Shown here one piece after another: positions 7,877-16,267 of a DNA stretch of 39,242 nt. Where the stretch lies: positions 1-39,242 of the forward strand of contig BPTM01000087.1 of assembly GCA_023705945.1 (NCBI GenBank), written 5' to 3'. A program made the translations under genes and the position numbers. The notes under the pieces were generated by a model. The model made no database searches. It saw only the letters and a list, made by a program, of their open reading frames with translations, and was not told the DNA's origin. This DNA comes from Candidatus Heimdallarchaeota archaeon (GTDB taxonomy: Archaea > Asgardarchaeota > Heimdallarchaeia > Heimdallarchaeales > Heimdallarchaeaceae). Each line of letters starts with the position of its first letter. Position 1 is the first letter of the stretch.

Positions 7877-9687
7877 AAGTTATGAAGATATCTTGGGAGA
7901 TGTTGAAGTACAAACCCGGATTGGTTATCGGAGGTTTCCTATCAGATATACTGTTCTTCCTCCAACCCCTTGCAGCTGCTCTGATAACACGTGAAATCTT
8001 TAACCAGCTTCAAGGAACTGTAGGTTGGAACATAAGCATCAACATTTGGGTTCTTGTGTTATTAGTACTTCCAATAACCTTAACCATGAGACTAATTGGA
8101 GATTTTATCTTTGTCTTCACGATGTGGATATTCATTTTAATGAGTAGGGTATTACTCAGGAAAAATATGTTGGACGGAATATTCAAAAAACCAGGAGCTG
8201 TAGCACTACCAGATTCACCAGGGGAGGCTATCTCGCGGTTCAGAGGAGATATTGAAGAAACCATGTGGTTTGTCTACCATCTCACAGCACTCATAAGTTT
8301 AGGAATATTCACAGGAAGTTCATTTTTCATTATGCAAAGCATCAACTGGAAAATTACTCTGTTTGTCAGCATTCCTCTTGCAATCATGATGGTAATGGTA
8401 TTCTTTACACGCCCGATTTTCACAAGATTACGAAAGCAACGTAGAAAAGCTGCAGGAGCTGTAACGAGAACTATTGGAGAGATTTTCAGATCCGTACAAG
8501 CTATCAAGGTTGCAACAGCTGAAGATAACGTATTAAATTACTTTGGTCATATTAACGATAAACGACGTATTGCTGAAGTGAAAGATGAATTCTTTCACAG
8601 ACTCCTACATTCGATATATAATACAGCCATCTATCTTTGTATTGGGATTATTCTCTTACTAGTTGGAAGCAATATTCAAAACAACTTATTTTCAGTTGGT
8701 GACCTAGCATTCTTTGTAGGTATTCTCGGATCGATGGGTGAATTCATCTGGGACATAGGTGATATAGTTCCACGTTATGTTCGCACTAAGGTATCATTAG
8801 GTAGAATGTTCAAGCTCATTAAGAGTGAAGATGAAGATGTTACAGAATTAGATCTTGCAAAACATGGTGAGATATATATCAAGGAAACATTTCCGCAAAT
8901 TCAAATGTTAAAATTAGAGGACAAAGATAGGCTCAGTAATTTCGAAGTAAGGGGTTTAACATATACATATCCTGGTTCAAATAAAGGAATCAAAAACATT
9001 AATTTCACAATAAACAGAGGTACTTTCACAGTTATAACAGGAAGAATTGGTTCAGGAAAGACAACACTCCTTCGTACAATTCTCGGATTATTACCCAATG
9101 ATGGTGGTGGCCTTTACTGGAATGATAAGCTAGTTGAGAAACCTGAAGAGTTCTTTGTTCCACCAAGAACAGCTTATACTTCACAGGTTCCTAGATTGTT
9201 TAGTGAAACAATCAAAGAAAATATTCTCATGGGATTACCAGAAGAATCTATAGATGTGAAAGAAGCACTCAATTTAGCTGTAATTAACAAAGAAGTTGAA
9301 GAGCTTACTGGTGGTTTAGATACGTTAATCGGTTCAAAAGGAGTAAAATTATCAGGAGGACAAAGACAACGATTAGCAGCTGCTAGAATGTTTGCCCGAA
9401 ACTCAGAGGTTCTTATTTTTGACGATCTTTCTAGTGCTCTTGATGTAGAAACCGAACAACGCTTATGGAAAAGAGTCTTTGCAAGAGAAAGTTCTACCTG
9501 TATAGCAGTATCTCATCGCCCTATTGCTTTGAGAAGAGCAGATAATATTATTGTAATAAAGGATGGCAAAATCGAAGGACAAGGAAAGTTGGAACACCTA
9601 CTTGATACTTGTGATGAAATGAAAAAGTTGTGGGAAGAAAAAATTTTGGGGAGTACTCATCTAACAGCTTCTAGTCACACAAATTAA
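7873..9687 (+). CDS. ABC exporter subunit 2 (fused membrane and ATPase domains)
   Basis: A 604-residue partner of the preceding subunit, starting in its stop codon (ATGA overlap). Membrane helices fill residues ~15-310. The ATPase domain has Walker A GRIGSGKTT (~390), canonical signature KLSGGQRQRL (~492), Walker B LIFDDLSSALD (~513) and H-loop VSHRP. The catalytic glutamate after Walker B is replaced by aspartate (F-D-D). Together with subunit 1's degenerate signature, this places both defects in the same composite ATP site of the heterodimer, as in TM287/288 or BmrCD-type exporters. Substrate is unknown. A small inverted repeat (GAGCG...CGCTC, 9698-9714) follows, in the gap to the convergent peptidase gene. 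Confidence 0.9.
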   Translation: MKVMKISWEMLKYKPGLVIGGFLSDILFFLQPLAAALITREIFNQLQGTVGWNISINIWVLVLLVLPITLTMRLIGDFIFVFTMWIFILMSRVLLRKNMLDGIFKKPGAVALPDSPGEAISRFRGDIEETMWFVYHLTALISLGIFTGSSFFIMQSINWKITLFVSIPLAIMMVMVFFTRPIFTRLRKQRRKAAGAVTRTIGEIFRSVQAIKVATAEDNVLNYFGHINDKRRIAEVKDEFFHRLLHSIYNTAIYLCIGIILLLVGSNIQNNLFSVGDLAFFVGILGSMGEFIWDIGDIVPRYVRTKVSLGRMFKLIKSEDEDVTELDLAKHGEIYIKETFPQIQMLKLEDKDRLSNFEVRGLTYTYPGSNKGIKNINFTINRGTFTVITGRIGSGKTTLLRTILGLLPNDGGGLYWNDKLVEKPEEFFVPPRTAYTSQVPRLFSETIKENILMGLPEESIDVKEALNLAVINKEVEELTGGLDTLIGSKGVKLSGGQRQRLAAARMFARNSEVLIFDDLSSALDVETEQRLWKRVFARESSTCIAVSHRPIALRRADNIIVIKDGKIEGQGKLEHLLDTCDEMKKLWEEKILGSTHLTASSHTN

Positions 9688-9715
9688 GAAAAAAGAAGAG
9701 CGAAAAGAGCGCTCG

Positions 9716-11575
9716 TCACAAACGTCTTTTGAAGAAATCTAATTGTGCAGTAAAGGAACGTATACGGAATTCCTGATCAGATGCTCCACCATGACCAATA
9801 TCTGAGTACTCAATGTATTCAAAGGTTTTATCCCCTTCCTTTCCTTCTTTCCATCCATTTTCAAGTAACTTATCCCGGAAGATTCGAGATTGTTCAACCG
9901 AACATCTTGGATCGTGAGTCCCATGAACAATTAGAAGTGGTACTTTGAGGTTCTCAGCAAAATGTATGGGAGATCTTTCATGATACAAATCCTCACTCTC
10001 ATCTGGCTTTCCAAACAATGAATGTTGATAATGTTTGAAATGAGGCATACTACTTTCATAAAGTTTCATCCAATCAGTAATTCCAACGCTTGCAGCGCCA
10101 ACTTTCCATATTTCTGGCTGTTTAACTGTAGCCCAGAATGTCATATATCCTCCATATGATGAACCAAAAATACCTATTCTTTCTGGATCTACATAATCCA
10201 GAGACTTGAGGTAGTCTACACCTGCTAGTACATCCTCTAAATCCCCTCCACCGATGTCATAGATATTCATATCTTGGAAATCTCTTCCGTAGCCAGTCGA
10301 CCCCCTAAAATTTGGTTTGAAAACAATAAAACCGTTGTTTGTTAGGATTTGGTCAAACATACTGAAGTTTCTGAAATATTGACCAGTTGGTCCCCCATGA
10401 ACTTGAAGAAGAACAGGATATTTCTTACCAGGTTCAAGATTTTTAGGTTTGGATATTATCGCCCCAATGGTCAAGTTGTCTGTAGATGGATATTCAATGT
10501 ATTCATCACTTATAAGGAGACTAGAATCAAAACTTTTCAACTCAACAGGAATTAATTCTTCGATTTCACCATTTTCCAAATTATATTTAACTAGAGAACT
10601 TGGGTTTTTTGATGAATTAACGGTAACAATAAGATGAGAACTGTCTTTAGTTAGTTCAGTACCATGAACGACACCTGGAGGAAAGTCTACTTTTTTCTCC
10701 TCTTTGGTTTCAATATTATAGATGATGGGAACAATTGTAGCTTCATGATTTCGTAAACAGACCAAATATTTTCCATCAGGGGATATTGCTGACGCTACTT
10801 CATCATATTTGCCATCACTCACCCACTTGATTTTCTTGGTTTTAAAATCATATACTCCCGCTTTAGATACTCCCTCATAATCTGAAGTGATAGCTACAGT
10901 CTTTCCATCTTTGGAGATACCTGCAACGCCTTCTTGAGAACCATCTTTCATACTTATTAGTTTCTTCTTTTCCGAGCCATCAACATTCATAATCCAGACA
11001 TCTATATTTTGTAAGTTTTTCATGTCATTATAACCAAATAAAATATAATCATTTGTTGGACTCCATTTTGCACCCATCACAGGTCGAGTAAAATCAGTTA
11101 ACTCTGCCACTTCTCTGTTTTCAAGATTCAATGAAAAAAGGTTCATTTGGCCGTTTCTTGTCGATAAGAATAACAGGTTTTTCGCATCAGGACTAACATC
11201 CCATACATGTTCTTGGAATCGTGGTGTATCTGTTAATTGAGTAATCTCCTTTGATTGTGTATCTAACATGTATAAGTCGTGTTGTTCATTGCCTTCTTTG
11301 TCTTTAGCAAATATGATGTTTCTGTTATCTTTCGACCAGATAAAACCTGATCGTAAAGCCCGGGGAACTTCACCATTACTAATTTGCTCATATTCTTTAG
11401 ACGCTAAATCCATCAGATATAATTCCAACCTTCCTGTTTTGTCCCAGTAGAAAGCAATTTTATTTTTTGATGGACTTAATTTGACATTGTAAAATTGAGG
11501 AATACGAGCTAATTTCTCTATTAACTCATTAGACATGGATAAGGTGAAATCATCCTTTTTGAAAAGAGTTGTCAT
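9716..11575 (-). CDS. S9 family peptidase (acylaminoacyl-peptidase / prolyl oligopeptidase type)
   Basis: A 619-residue cytoplasmic serine peptidase. The N-terminal ~360 residues are a WD/beta-propeller made of TolB-like repeats (patterns such as DGKTVAITSDYEG and SPDGKYLVC). The C-terminal alpha/beta hydrolase has HGGP (oxyanion), nucleophile GSSYGGYM (Ser ~473), Asp in GTHDPR (~554) and His in DIGHGG (~594). It should cleave short peptides or N-acylated residues. Start 11575 (MTTLFKKDDF) is preferred over a start 16 codons earlier because a TTTATATC box A lies ~27 bases before it. It is divergent from the bactofilin-like gene. Confidence 0.9.
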   Translation of the reverse strand: MTTLFKKDDFTLSMSNELIEKLARIPQFYNVKLSPSKNKIAFYWDKTGRLELYLMDLASKEYEQISNGEVPRALRSGFIWSKDNRNIIFAKDKEGNEQHDLYMLDTQSKEITQLTDTPRFQEHVWDVSPDAKNLLFLSTRNGQMNLFSLNLENREVAELTDFTRPVMGAKWSPTNDYILFGYNDMKNLQNIDVWIMNVDGSEKKKLISMKDGSQEGVAGISKDGKTVAITSDYEGVSKAGVYDFKTKKIKWVSDGKYDEVASAISPDGKYLVCLRNHEATIVPIIYNIETKEEKKVDFPPGVVHGTELTKDSSHLIVTVNSSKNPSSLVKYNLENGEIEELIPVELKSFDSSLLISDEYIEYPSTDNLTIGAIISKPKNLEPGKKYPVLLQVHGGPTGQYFRNFSMFDQILTNNGFIVFKPNFRGSTGYGRDFQDMNIYDIGGGDLEDVLAGVDYLKSLDYVDPERIGIFGSSYGGYMTFWATVKQPEIWKVGAASVGITDWMKLYESSMPHFKHYQHSLFGKPDESEDLYHERSPIHFAENLKVPLLIVHGTHDPRCSVEQSRIFRDKLLENGWKEGKEGDKTFEYIEYSDIGHGGASDQEFRIRSFTAQLDFFKRRL

Positions 11576-11691
11576 ATCACGATTAGTATCAAAATTCGAT
11601 ATAAAAACACAAACTGATATCACAACTTGTGATTTTTCTTTTTAAATAGGAAGAGGTAAATGTATATCAGAAAAAAAATTAGTGATTAAAA

Positions 11692-12891
11692 ATGGAAAAA
11701 ATCGTAGTCAAGGATGACGAACAAATCGAGCTAAGTAATGTTGATGGAGACCTTGAAGTTCATGATGGGGCAATAATAAATGTATCTTCAAAGGTTGATA
11801 AATTGGTAATAAATGGTAATCTAGTTAGCAAGGGAGACGTTGAAATCAATGGTTCCATTGAAGTTAAAGAGATTATTCATAAGAATGGCTATCTTGAGAT
11901 TACAGGAGATGTTATCGCAGAAAGAATCAAAATTAGAAATGGAGGAAGGGGAGGATCAAAACTAATTGTTGGAGGAAATCTTACAGCTGAGGAAACTGCA
12001 ATTGATGGTGCATTAATAGTTGAGAAAGATTTCAATTGTCCTCAGGTTAAGATAATGGGTTCTTGTGCAGTTTATGGAAATACTAATGTAGAAACCTATG
12101 AAGTTAGTGGATCAGCTAAGCATGAATTAAATCTCAATGCAACAGAAGTTGATATCAGTGGATCGTTTAAAGTCGGTGAGGATGCAATTATCAAGGAAGA
12201 ATTAGAAGTATCAGGTTCGGCGAAAATAGGTGGAATGTTGGACTGTCCTGAAGTTGAAGTCGGTGGATCCTTTGTATGCAATAACCTAATAACAAATAGT
12301 ACAGATGTAAGTGGATCAGCAAAAACTTCTACTGCACAAGTTGGAGATAAGTTAAATGTTAGTGGATCGTACAAGTGCGAAGGAAGCATCATAGCTGCCA
12401 AATTATCTGTTAGTGGTAGCAGTAAAGTCGGAGACGATTCAAAAATCGAAAAACTATCTGTAAGTGGATCAAGCAGAGCTGGAGACAATTGTAAATTTGT
12501 TGATGTTAAGGTAAGTGGATCTTTAGGACTTGGAGCAAACACCATAGCAGAGAATATCAACGTTAGCGGTTCCTGCAGTTCAAGTGGTCTTCTGAGATTA
12601 AGTGAAAAATTACAAATTAGTGGTTCTCTTAGTGGGGATGAAATTGAAGCGGGAGAGATTAGCGTTAGCGGTAGTTTGAATTGTGAAATCGCAAAAGCAG
12701 ATCTAATAAACATCGGTAGAGACTCTCGTGTAAGAGGAAAACTCTTTGGTGGAACTGTAATAATAGGAGATGGAGCACGAGTCGAAGATATTACTGCTGA
12801 CGAAGTTGAATTAGGAAGAAAAGTTCGAGCTGGAGTAGTTGAAGCTGGAACAATTGATGCGGACCCATCTGCCAAATATACAAAGGGCTAG
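11692..12891 (+). CDS. Bactofilin-like polymer-forming beta-helix protein with VSGS repeats
   Basis: A 399-residue protein built almost wholly of short beta strands. The tetrapeptide VSGS (or ISGS/VGGS) recurs about a dozen times between residues ~140 and 335, typically every 17-22 residues. That is the spacing of successive turns of a right-handed beta-helix, so this is probably a long solenoid. The family (bactofilin / polymer-forming DUF583-type) assembles without nucleotide into filaments or membrane-associated scaffolds. There is no signal peptide or membrane helix, so it is cytoplasmic. The DNA shows the repeats as recurring AGTGGATC-like words, evidence of growth by internal duplication. 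At 399 residues it is much longer than typical bactofilins (100-200). A GTATATC box A lies ~27 bases before the ATG. Confidence 0.8.
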   Translation: MEKIVVKDDEQIELSNVDGDLEVHDGAIINVSSKVDKLVINGNLVSKGDVEINGSIEVKEIIHKNGYLEITGDVIAERIKIRNGGRGGSKLIVGGNLTAEETAIDGALIVEKDFNCPQVKIMGSCAVYGNTNVETYEVSGSAKHELNLNATEVDISGSFKVGEDAIIKEELEVSGSAKIGGMLDCPEVEVGGSFVCNNLITNSTDVSGSAKTSTAQVGDKLNVSGSYKCEGSIIAAKLSVSGSSKVGDDSKIEKLSVSGSSRAGDNCKFVDVKVSGSLGLGANTIAENINVSGSCSSSGLLRLSEKLQISGSLSGDEIEAGEISVSGSLNCEIAKADLINIGRDSRVRGKLFGGTVIIGDGARVEDITADEVELGRKVRAGVVEAGTIDADPSAKYTKG

Positions 12892-12921
12892 ATATCTCCA
12901 ATTTAGTAGGTAGATGTTCAT

Positions 12922-12958
12922 GAGCTCCAGATATTTTGGGGCTCAAACTTTTTATTTC
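12922..12958 (+). terminator. Hairpin plus T-rich tract after the bactofilin-like gene
   Basis: GAGCTCC pairs with GGGGCTC (seven pairs with one G-T) around a 9-base loop, followed by ACTTTTTATTT. This is an intrinsic-terminator-like layout 30 bases after the stop. The T-tract could also serve as box A for the next gene. Confidence 0.5.
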
Positions 12959-12992
12959 TTGAAAATGTAATATGTAACAGAAGGAAATTATC

Positions 12993-13295
12993 ATGCCTGT
13001 TGTAAATAGATCACGTTATGATATTTATGCTGACATCTTGTCAGTTCTTGAATTCTATACAGAAGCGGGAATATCACAGATTGCTAGAAGAGCTAATCTC
13101 CCGCTAGATAGAGCAAAAAAACTAATCATATTCATGCAAGCACGTGGTCTACTTGTGAGATATGATAACCCAGAGAAAAGACCAAAATTCATCTATAGAG
13201 CAACGGGCAAGGGAGCTGAATACATAGCATTATACAAGGAAATGGCAAGATTAGTAGTAGAGATAACAGAAGATGAATTAGGATTCATAGAATAA
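12993..13295 (+). CDS. Small winged-helix DNA-binding protein
   Basis: A 100-residue archaeal winged-helix protein. Residues ~10-60 form the HTH (YADILSVLEF, then AGISQIARRANLPLDRAKKL as helix 2 and recognition helix, then MQARGLLVRYD leading into the wing). The wing residues KFIYRATGKGAEYI follow, then a C-terminal helix that could dimerise. It resembles small ArnR/DUF-type archaeal regulators with one HTH and no ligand domain. AAGGA about 8 bases before the ATG is a usable ribosome binding site. It lies ~100 bases after the bactofilin-like gene on the same strand, but a terminator-like hairpin intervenes, so co-transcription is uncertain. It probably acts as a transcription factor; targets are unknown. 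Confidence 0.75.
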   Translation: MPVVNRSRYDIYADILSVLEFYTEAGISQIARRANLPLDRAKKLIIFMQARGLLVRYDNPEKRPKFIYRATGKGAEYIALYKEMARLVVEITEDELGFIE

Positions 13296-13343
13296 ACAAA
13301 ACAAAACGAAAACACTAAATAAATTATTAACTTTACAACAGTT

Positions 13344-14168
13344 ATGATACATTTTCGAACCTTCAGGGAGAAAGATTGGAAAGAGTTTACAGCTATTGTT
13401 GAAGAAGCTTTCGAGAGGGAAAATGTCCAAAAAGAGAATTTTATTGAGCTTCTAGAGGATGAGGGATTCATTGGTGCTTTTGAAAAAGACAAACTAGTGG
13501 GTTATCTAAGATTGCTAATTATGGAGGGTTATGGCCACTTAGGACAGATAGCGGTTGAAAAAGAAGAAAGAGGCAAGGGATATGGCAATAAACTCATGAT
13601 ATATGCTGTTAATTACTTCAAAGAAAAACAAATTAGTTCTGTTGGATTATATGTTGAAACAAAAAACAATGCCGCTATCTCTTTGTACAAAAAATATGGA
13701 TTTAGAAAAAACCATGAAACTTGGCATTATTGGATAGAGAAGGATGGGTTGAACAAAGTAGAAATAAGTGAAAATAGTTTTAGAAACACAAATCTTCGAA
13801 TCTTAACTTCATCAGATTATAAGGAAGTCATGAGAACTTTTCCTAATGCAAATGGTAACGAGCTAAAATCACATTTAGGAGACACAAGAAATATTGGTCT
13901 TTCAGGAGGGGTTTCTTTACCGCTTGGATTGTTTGTCGATGATAAATTGCAAGTATATGGAAGATTTAATCCTGAATTTCCAGGATGCAGACCATTCTGG
14001 GTCACAAAAGTTAGTTATTTCGATGAGTTTGTTAAACAAATGAAAGAATACAAGGAGAAAGATCATCTAAGAATAACTTTTGATAGGAATAATGACCTAG
14101 CTGAATTCTTTAATCAAAGAAACTACAGACTGCATCATCATTTGTGGATGATGGAGAAACAATTTTGA
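13344..14168 (+). CDS. GNAT N-acetyltransferase with a C-terminal extension
   Basis: A 274-residue protein. The N-terminal ~150 residues are a GNAT domain: motif A is QIAVEKEERGKGYGNKL (the R-G-x-G-x-G CoA-phosphate loop), followed by VETKNNAAISLYKKYGFRK (motif B). Residues ~155-274 (ILTSSDYKEVMRTF to the end) look like a second, degenerate GNAT-like half without the CoA loop, giving a pseudo-duplicated architecture. Substrate is unknown. A/T-rich TAAATAAATT ~22 bases upstream suggests a leaderless start. It is on the same strand as the winged-helix gene, 48 bases away. Confidence 0.8.
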   Translation: MIHFRTFREKDWKEFTAIVEEAFERENVQKENFIELLEDEGFIGAFEKDKLVGYLRLLIMEGYGHLGQIAVEKEERGKGYGNKLMIYAVNYFKEKQISSVGLYVETKNNAAISLYKKYGFRKNHETWHYWIEKDGLNKVEISENSFRNTNLRILTSSDYKEVMRTFPNANGNELKSHLGDTRNIGLSGGVSLPLGLFVDDKLQVYGRFNPEFPGCRPFWVTKVSYFDEFVKQMKEYKEKDHLRITFDRNNDLAEFFNQRNYRLHHHLWMMEKQF

Positions 14169-14266
14169 AAAACAAAAATGTTATTTTTACTTATTAGTTT
14201 AAGGTTTTTATTACAAAAATCTCTTATTTTTTGACTTTTTAAAGGATAGTCACAGTATACTATCAG

Positions 14267-14533
14267 ATGCAATCTCAAGGTATTGAGGGAGTTATTAATA
14301 CAGAATATCTTAGAGGAAAGTATCCTTGCTACAATTATGCTATTCATTTTTTGGAATCTGAAGAAGTAACGAGACGAAGACTAGGTTACGCACTATTAGC
14401 CCCACTCTTCAGGACTTTGCCAGAGGAAATTAAGGAATTAATACGTTATGTTTGGCAAAATGATACTGAGAAATGGAAAATACCTTATTCTTTTGTTAAA
14501 TGTTGTGAGAAAATATTCATGGATGAAGATTAA
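14267..14533 (+). CDS. Hypothetical 88-residue protein
   Basis: Not recognised. A mixed, mostly helical protein of 88 residues with three cysteines (C24, and a C-C pair near the end, VKCCEKIF) and an acidic tail. Coding is supported by a CTTTTTAAAGG box A at ~14234-14243, about 27 bases before the ATG (leaderless pattern), and by ordinary amino-acid composition. No signal peptide or membrane segment is seen. It is convergent with the small membrane protein that follows. Confidence 0.55.
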   Translation: MQSQGIEGVINTEYLRGKYPCYNYAIHFLESEEVTRRRLGYALLAPLFRTLPEEIKELIRYVWQNDTEKWKIPYSFVKCCEKIFMDED

Positions 14534-14552
14534 CTCATGATTCTTTGTATCA

Positions 14553-14801
14553 CTAAACCTGTAATTGAGATTCAGTGTGTATAGCAGAAGCTTCTGCAGC
14601 AGCTTGTTCTCCTTCAGCGCTAAACTCTTTTGTTAAACCACGTTTAATAGGATGTTTCGTGGAACCGCGCATGGAATAACGTCTTTTGATAGTAATTAAG
14701 ATTGAAACAAGAATAAAAAAACCAATAATACCAAATAAAATTAAGAGACCTGTTGGAAACATCAGTAAACTATAGTCATGGAATATAACAATACTTTGCA
14801 T
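14553..14801 (-). CDS. Small single-span membrane protein
   Basis: An 82-residue unknown protein with one clear membrane helix (LLMFPTGLLILFGIIGFFILVSILI, about residues 12-36) followed by basic IKRRY. This predicts a cytoplasmic C-terminus of ~45 residues rich in K, E, A and Q. The start could also be the Met at residue 14. Function is unknown. It is divergent from the phosphofructokinase gene and convergent with the 88-residue gene. Confidence 0.5.
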   Translation of the reverse strand: MQSIVIFHDYSLLMFPTGLLILFGIIGFFILVSILITIKRRYSMRGSTKHPIKRGLTKEFSAEGEQAAAEASAIHTESQLQV

Positions 14802-15017
14802 TTAATATAGAAAAATGGAGAGGAAGTTTTTCTCATGTGAAAGAAAAGCTCATTGCTCCAGAGTTAGAATCATTTTTGTTCATCTAACCAATTTCAATTC
14901 ACTGCTAATCTTAACACATTTTGAGAACTGATATGATATTAGTTTCAAAATATAAAAAACATTGCGAAAATAACGTTTATGTATTTTCATTTGATAATTG
15001 TACTAATTGTGATGCTA

Positions 15018-16046
15018 ATGAGAATAGGTGTATTAACTGGTGGAGGAGATTGTCCTGGTTTGAATGCTGTCATAAGAGCTATAGGAAGAAAAGGTATAGT
15101 TCATTACAATGACGAGTTTATTGGATTAAAAAACGGATGGGCAGGACTAATGTATCTAAATTATGTTAATTTAGAGCGCAAAAATCTAAGTGGGATTTTA
15201 CATTTAGGGGGGACAATTCTTGGATCATCTAGAACCAATCCAGAAAAAGAAGAGGGAGGATACGAACGAGCAATAGAGAATTTCAAAAAACTAGAACTTG
15301 ATGCTTTGATAGTTATAGGTGGTAATGATACATTAGGTGTAGCACAAAAACTACATGAGATGGGGATCCCTGTTGTTGGCGTGCCTAAGACTATAGATAA
15401 TGACATTTGCGCAACTGATATGACCTTTGGTTTTGATACAGCTGTATCAGTTGCAACAGAAGCTATAGATCGATTACACACAACCGCAGAATCACATCAC
15501 AGATGTATGGTGGTAGAAGTGATGGGGAGACACGCTGGTTGGATAGCAACATATTCAGGAATAGCAGGGGGAGCAGATTATATATTAATACCTGAAGAAC
15601 CTTGTACAGTAGATGACATAATTGAGGTAGTAAAAGGAAGAATAGAAAGAGGAAAGCTGTTTTCAATTATCGTGGTTGCTGAAGGGGCAACTTTACTAGA
15701 ACCAGGGGTTTTAGCTCAATCCAGAGAGACGGATGATTTTGGAAATGTTAGACTAGGAGGGATAGGAGAGGGATTAGCAAGAGTTATAGAAAAAAGGACA
15801 GGAATAGAATCAAGAGTGGTGGTATTGGGACATGTGCAAAGAGGAGGGACACCGACAGCTTATGATAGAGTCTTAGGCTCAAAATATGGTGTTGCAGCAA
15901 TTGATATGGTTCACAATGGGGAATTTGGTATGATGACATCTCTTCAAGGAACAAAGGTTAGATCAGTACCAATATTGGAAGGGATAAAGGAATCAAAGAT
16001 AGTCGACAAAGAGACATATGAAGTAGCTAAGGTGTTCTTTGAGTAG
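15018..16046 (+). CDS. pfkA: 6-phosphofructokinase, residues predict PPi-dependence
   Basis: A 342-residue PfkA-family enzyme converting fructose 6-phosphate to fructose 1,6-bisphosphate. Seen: GGGDCPGLNAVIR at the nucleotide loop, GGNDTLG, PKTIDND with catalytic D127, MGRHAGWIA and GHVQRGGTPTAYDR. At the two positions that separate donor use (E. coli G104 and G124) this protein has D104 and K124, the PPi-type combination seen in group III enzymes such as Amycolatopsis PPi-PFK. So PPi rather than ATP is the predicted phosphoryl donor, making the step reversible. Start 15018 (MRIGVLTGG) fits the family. An in-frame ATG at 14979 lies ~26 bases after an ATATAAAA box A and might instead be a leaderless start adding 13 hydrophobic residues. 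Confidence 0.9.
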   Translation: MRIGVLTGGGDCPGLNAVIRAIGRKGIVHYNDEFIGLKNGWAGLMYLNYVNLERKNLSGILHLGGTILGSSRTNPEKEEGGYERAIENFKKLELDALIVIGGNDTLGVAQKLHEMGIPVVGVPKTIDNDICATDMTFGFDTAVSVATEAIDRLHTTAESHHRCMVVEVMGRHAGWIATYSGIAGGADYILIPEEPCTVDDIIEVVKGRIERGKLFSIIVVAEGATLLEPGVLAQSRETDDFGNVRLGGIGEGLARVIEKRTGIESRVVVLGHVQRGGTPTAYDRVLGSKYGVAAIDMVHNGEFGMMTSLQGTKVRSVPILEGIKESKIVDKETYEVAKVFFE

Positions 16047-16079
16047 AAGTGTAGTAAAAATAATTAATAGAGAACTATA

Positions 16080-16159
16080 ATGGTGGGGACTGGGTGATTT
16101 GAACACCCGACCAATTGGTTTTGCCGACATTGTTAAACAATGTTCTCTGGAGCCAACCA
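16080..16159 (-). pseudogene. tRNA-Trp 3' fragment (left att-like repeat)
   Basis: On the minus strand this reads TGGTTGG, anticodon loop CTCCAG, an intron-like hairpin whose arms ACATTGTT/AACAATGT are fully complementary, then ACCAAT, the T arm (GGGTG TTCAAAT CACCC), AGTCCCC and ACCA. No GGGGACT acceptor 5' strand occurs upstream; a short GACTTT/AAAGTC hairpin and GGAGAGC precede it instead. It is therefore a fragment, most simply the far attachment site of the islet. A functional 3' half of a split tRNA is a less likely alternative. Confidence 0.7.
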
Positions 16160-16267
16160 GCTCTCCGACTTTCGAACAAAAACTAAAGTCAAGTATAATC
16201 TGAAGCAAAAGATTGAAAATCCTAAGAAGTAAGGAATATTTTTATTGATAAGCAACAACTGTTTTCT

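Noticed and set aside
12096-12875. 259-codon open frame opposite the bactofilin-like gene
   Set aside because: It is the reverse reading of the VSGS repeats (a regular DPLT pattern), with no promoter of its own; shadow of the repeat composition.
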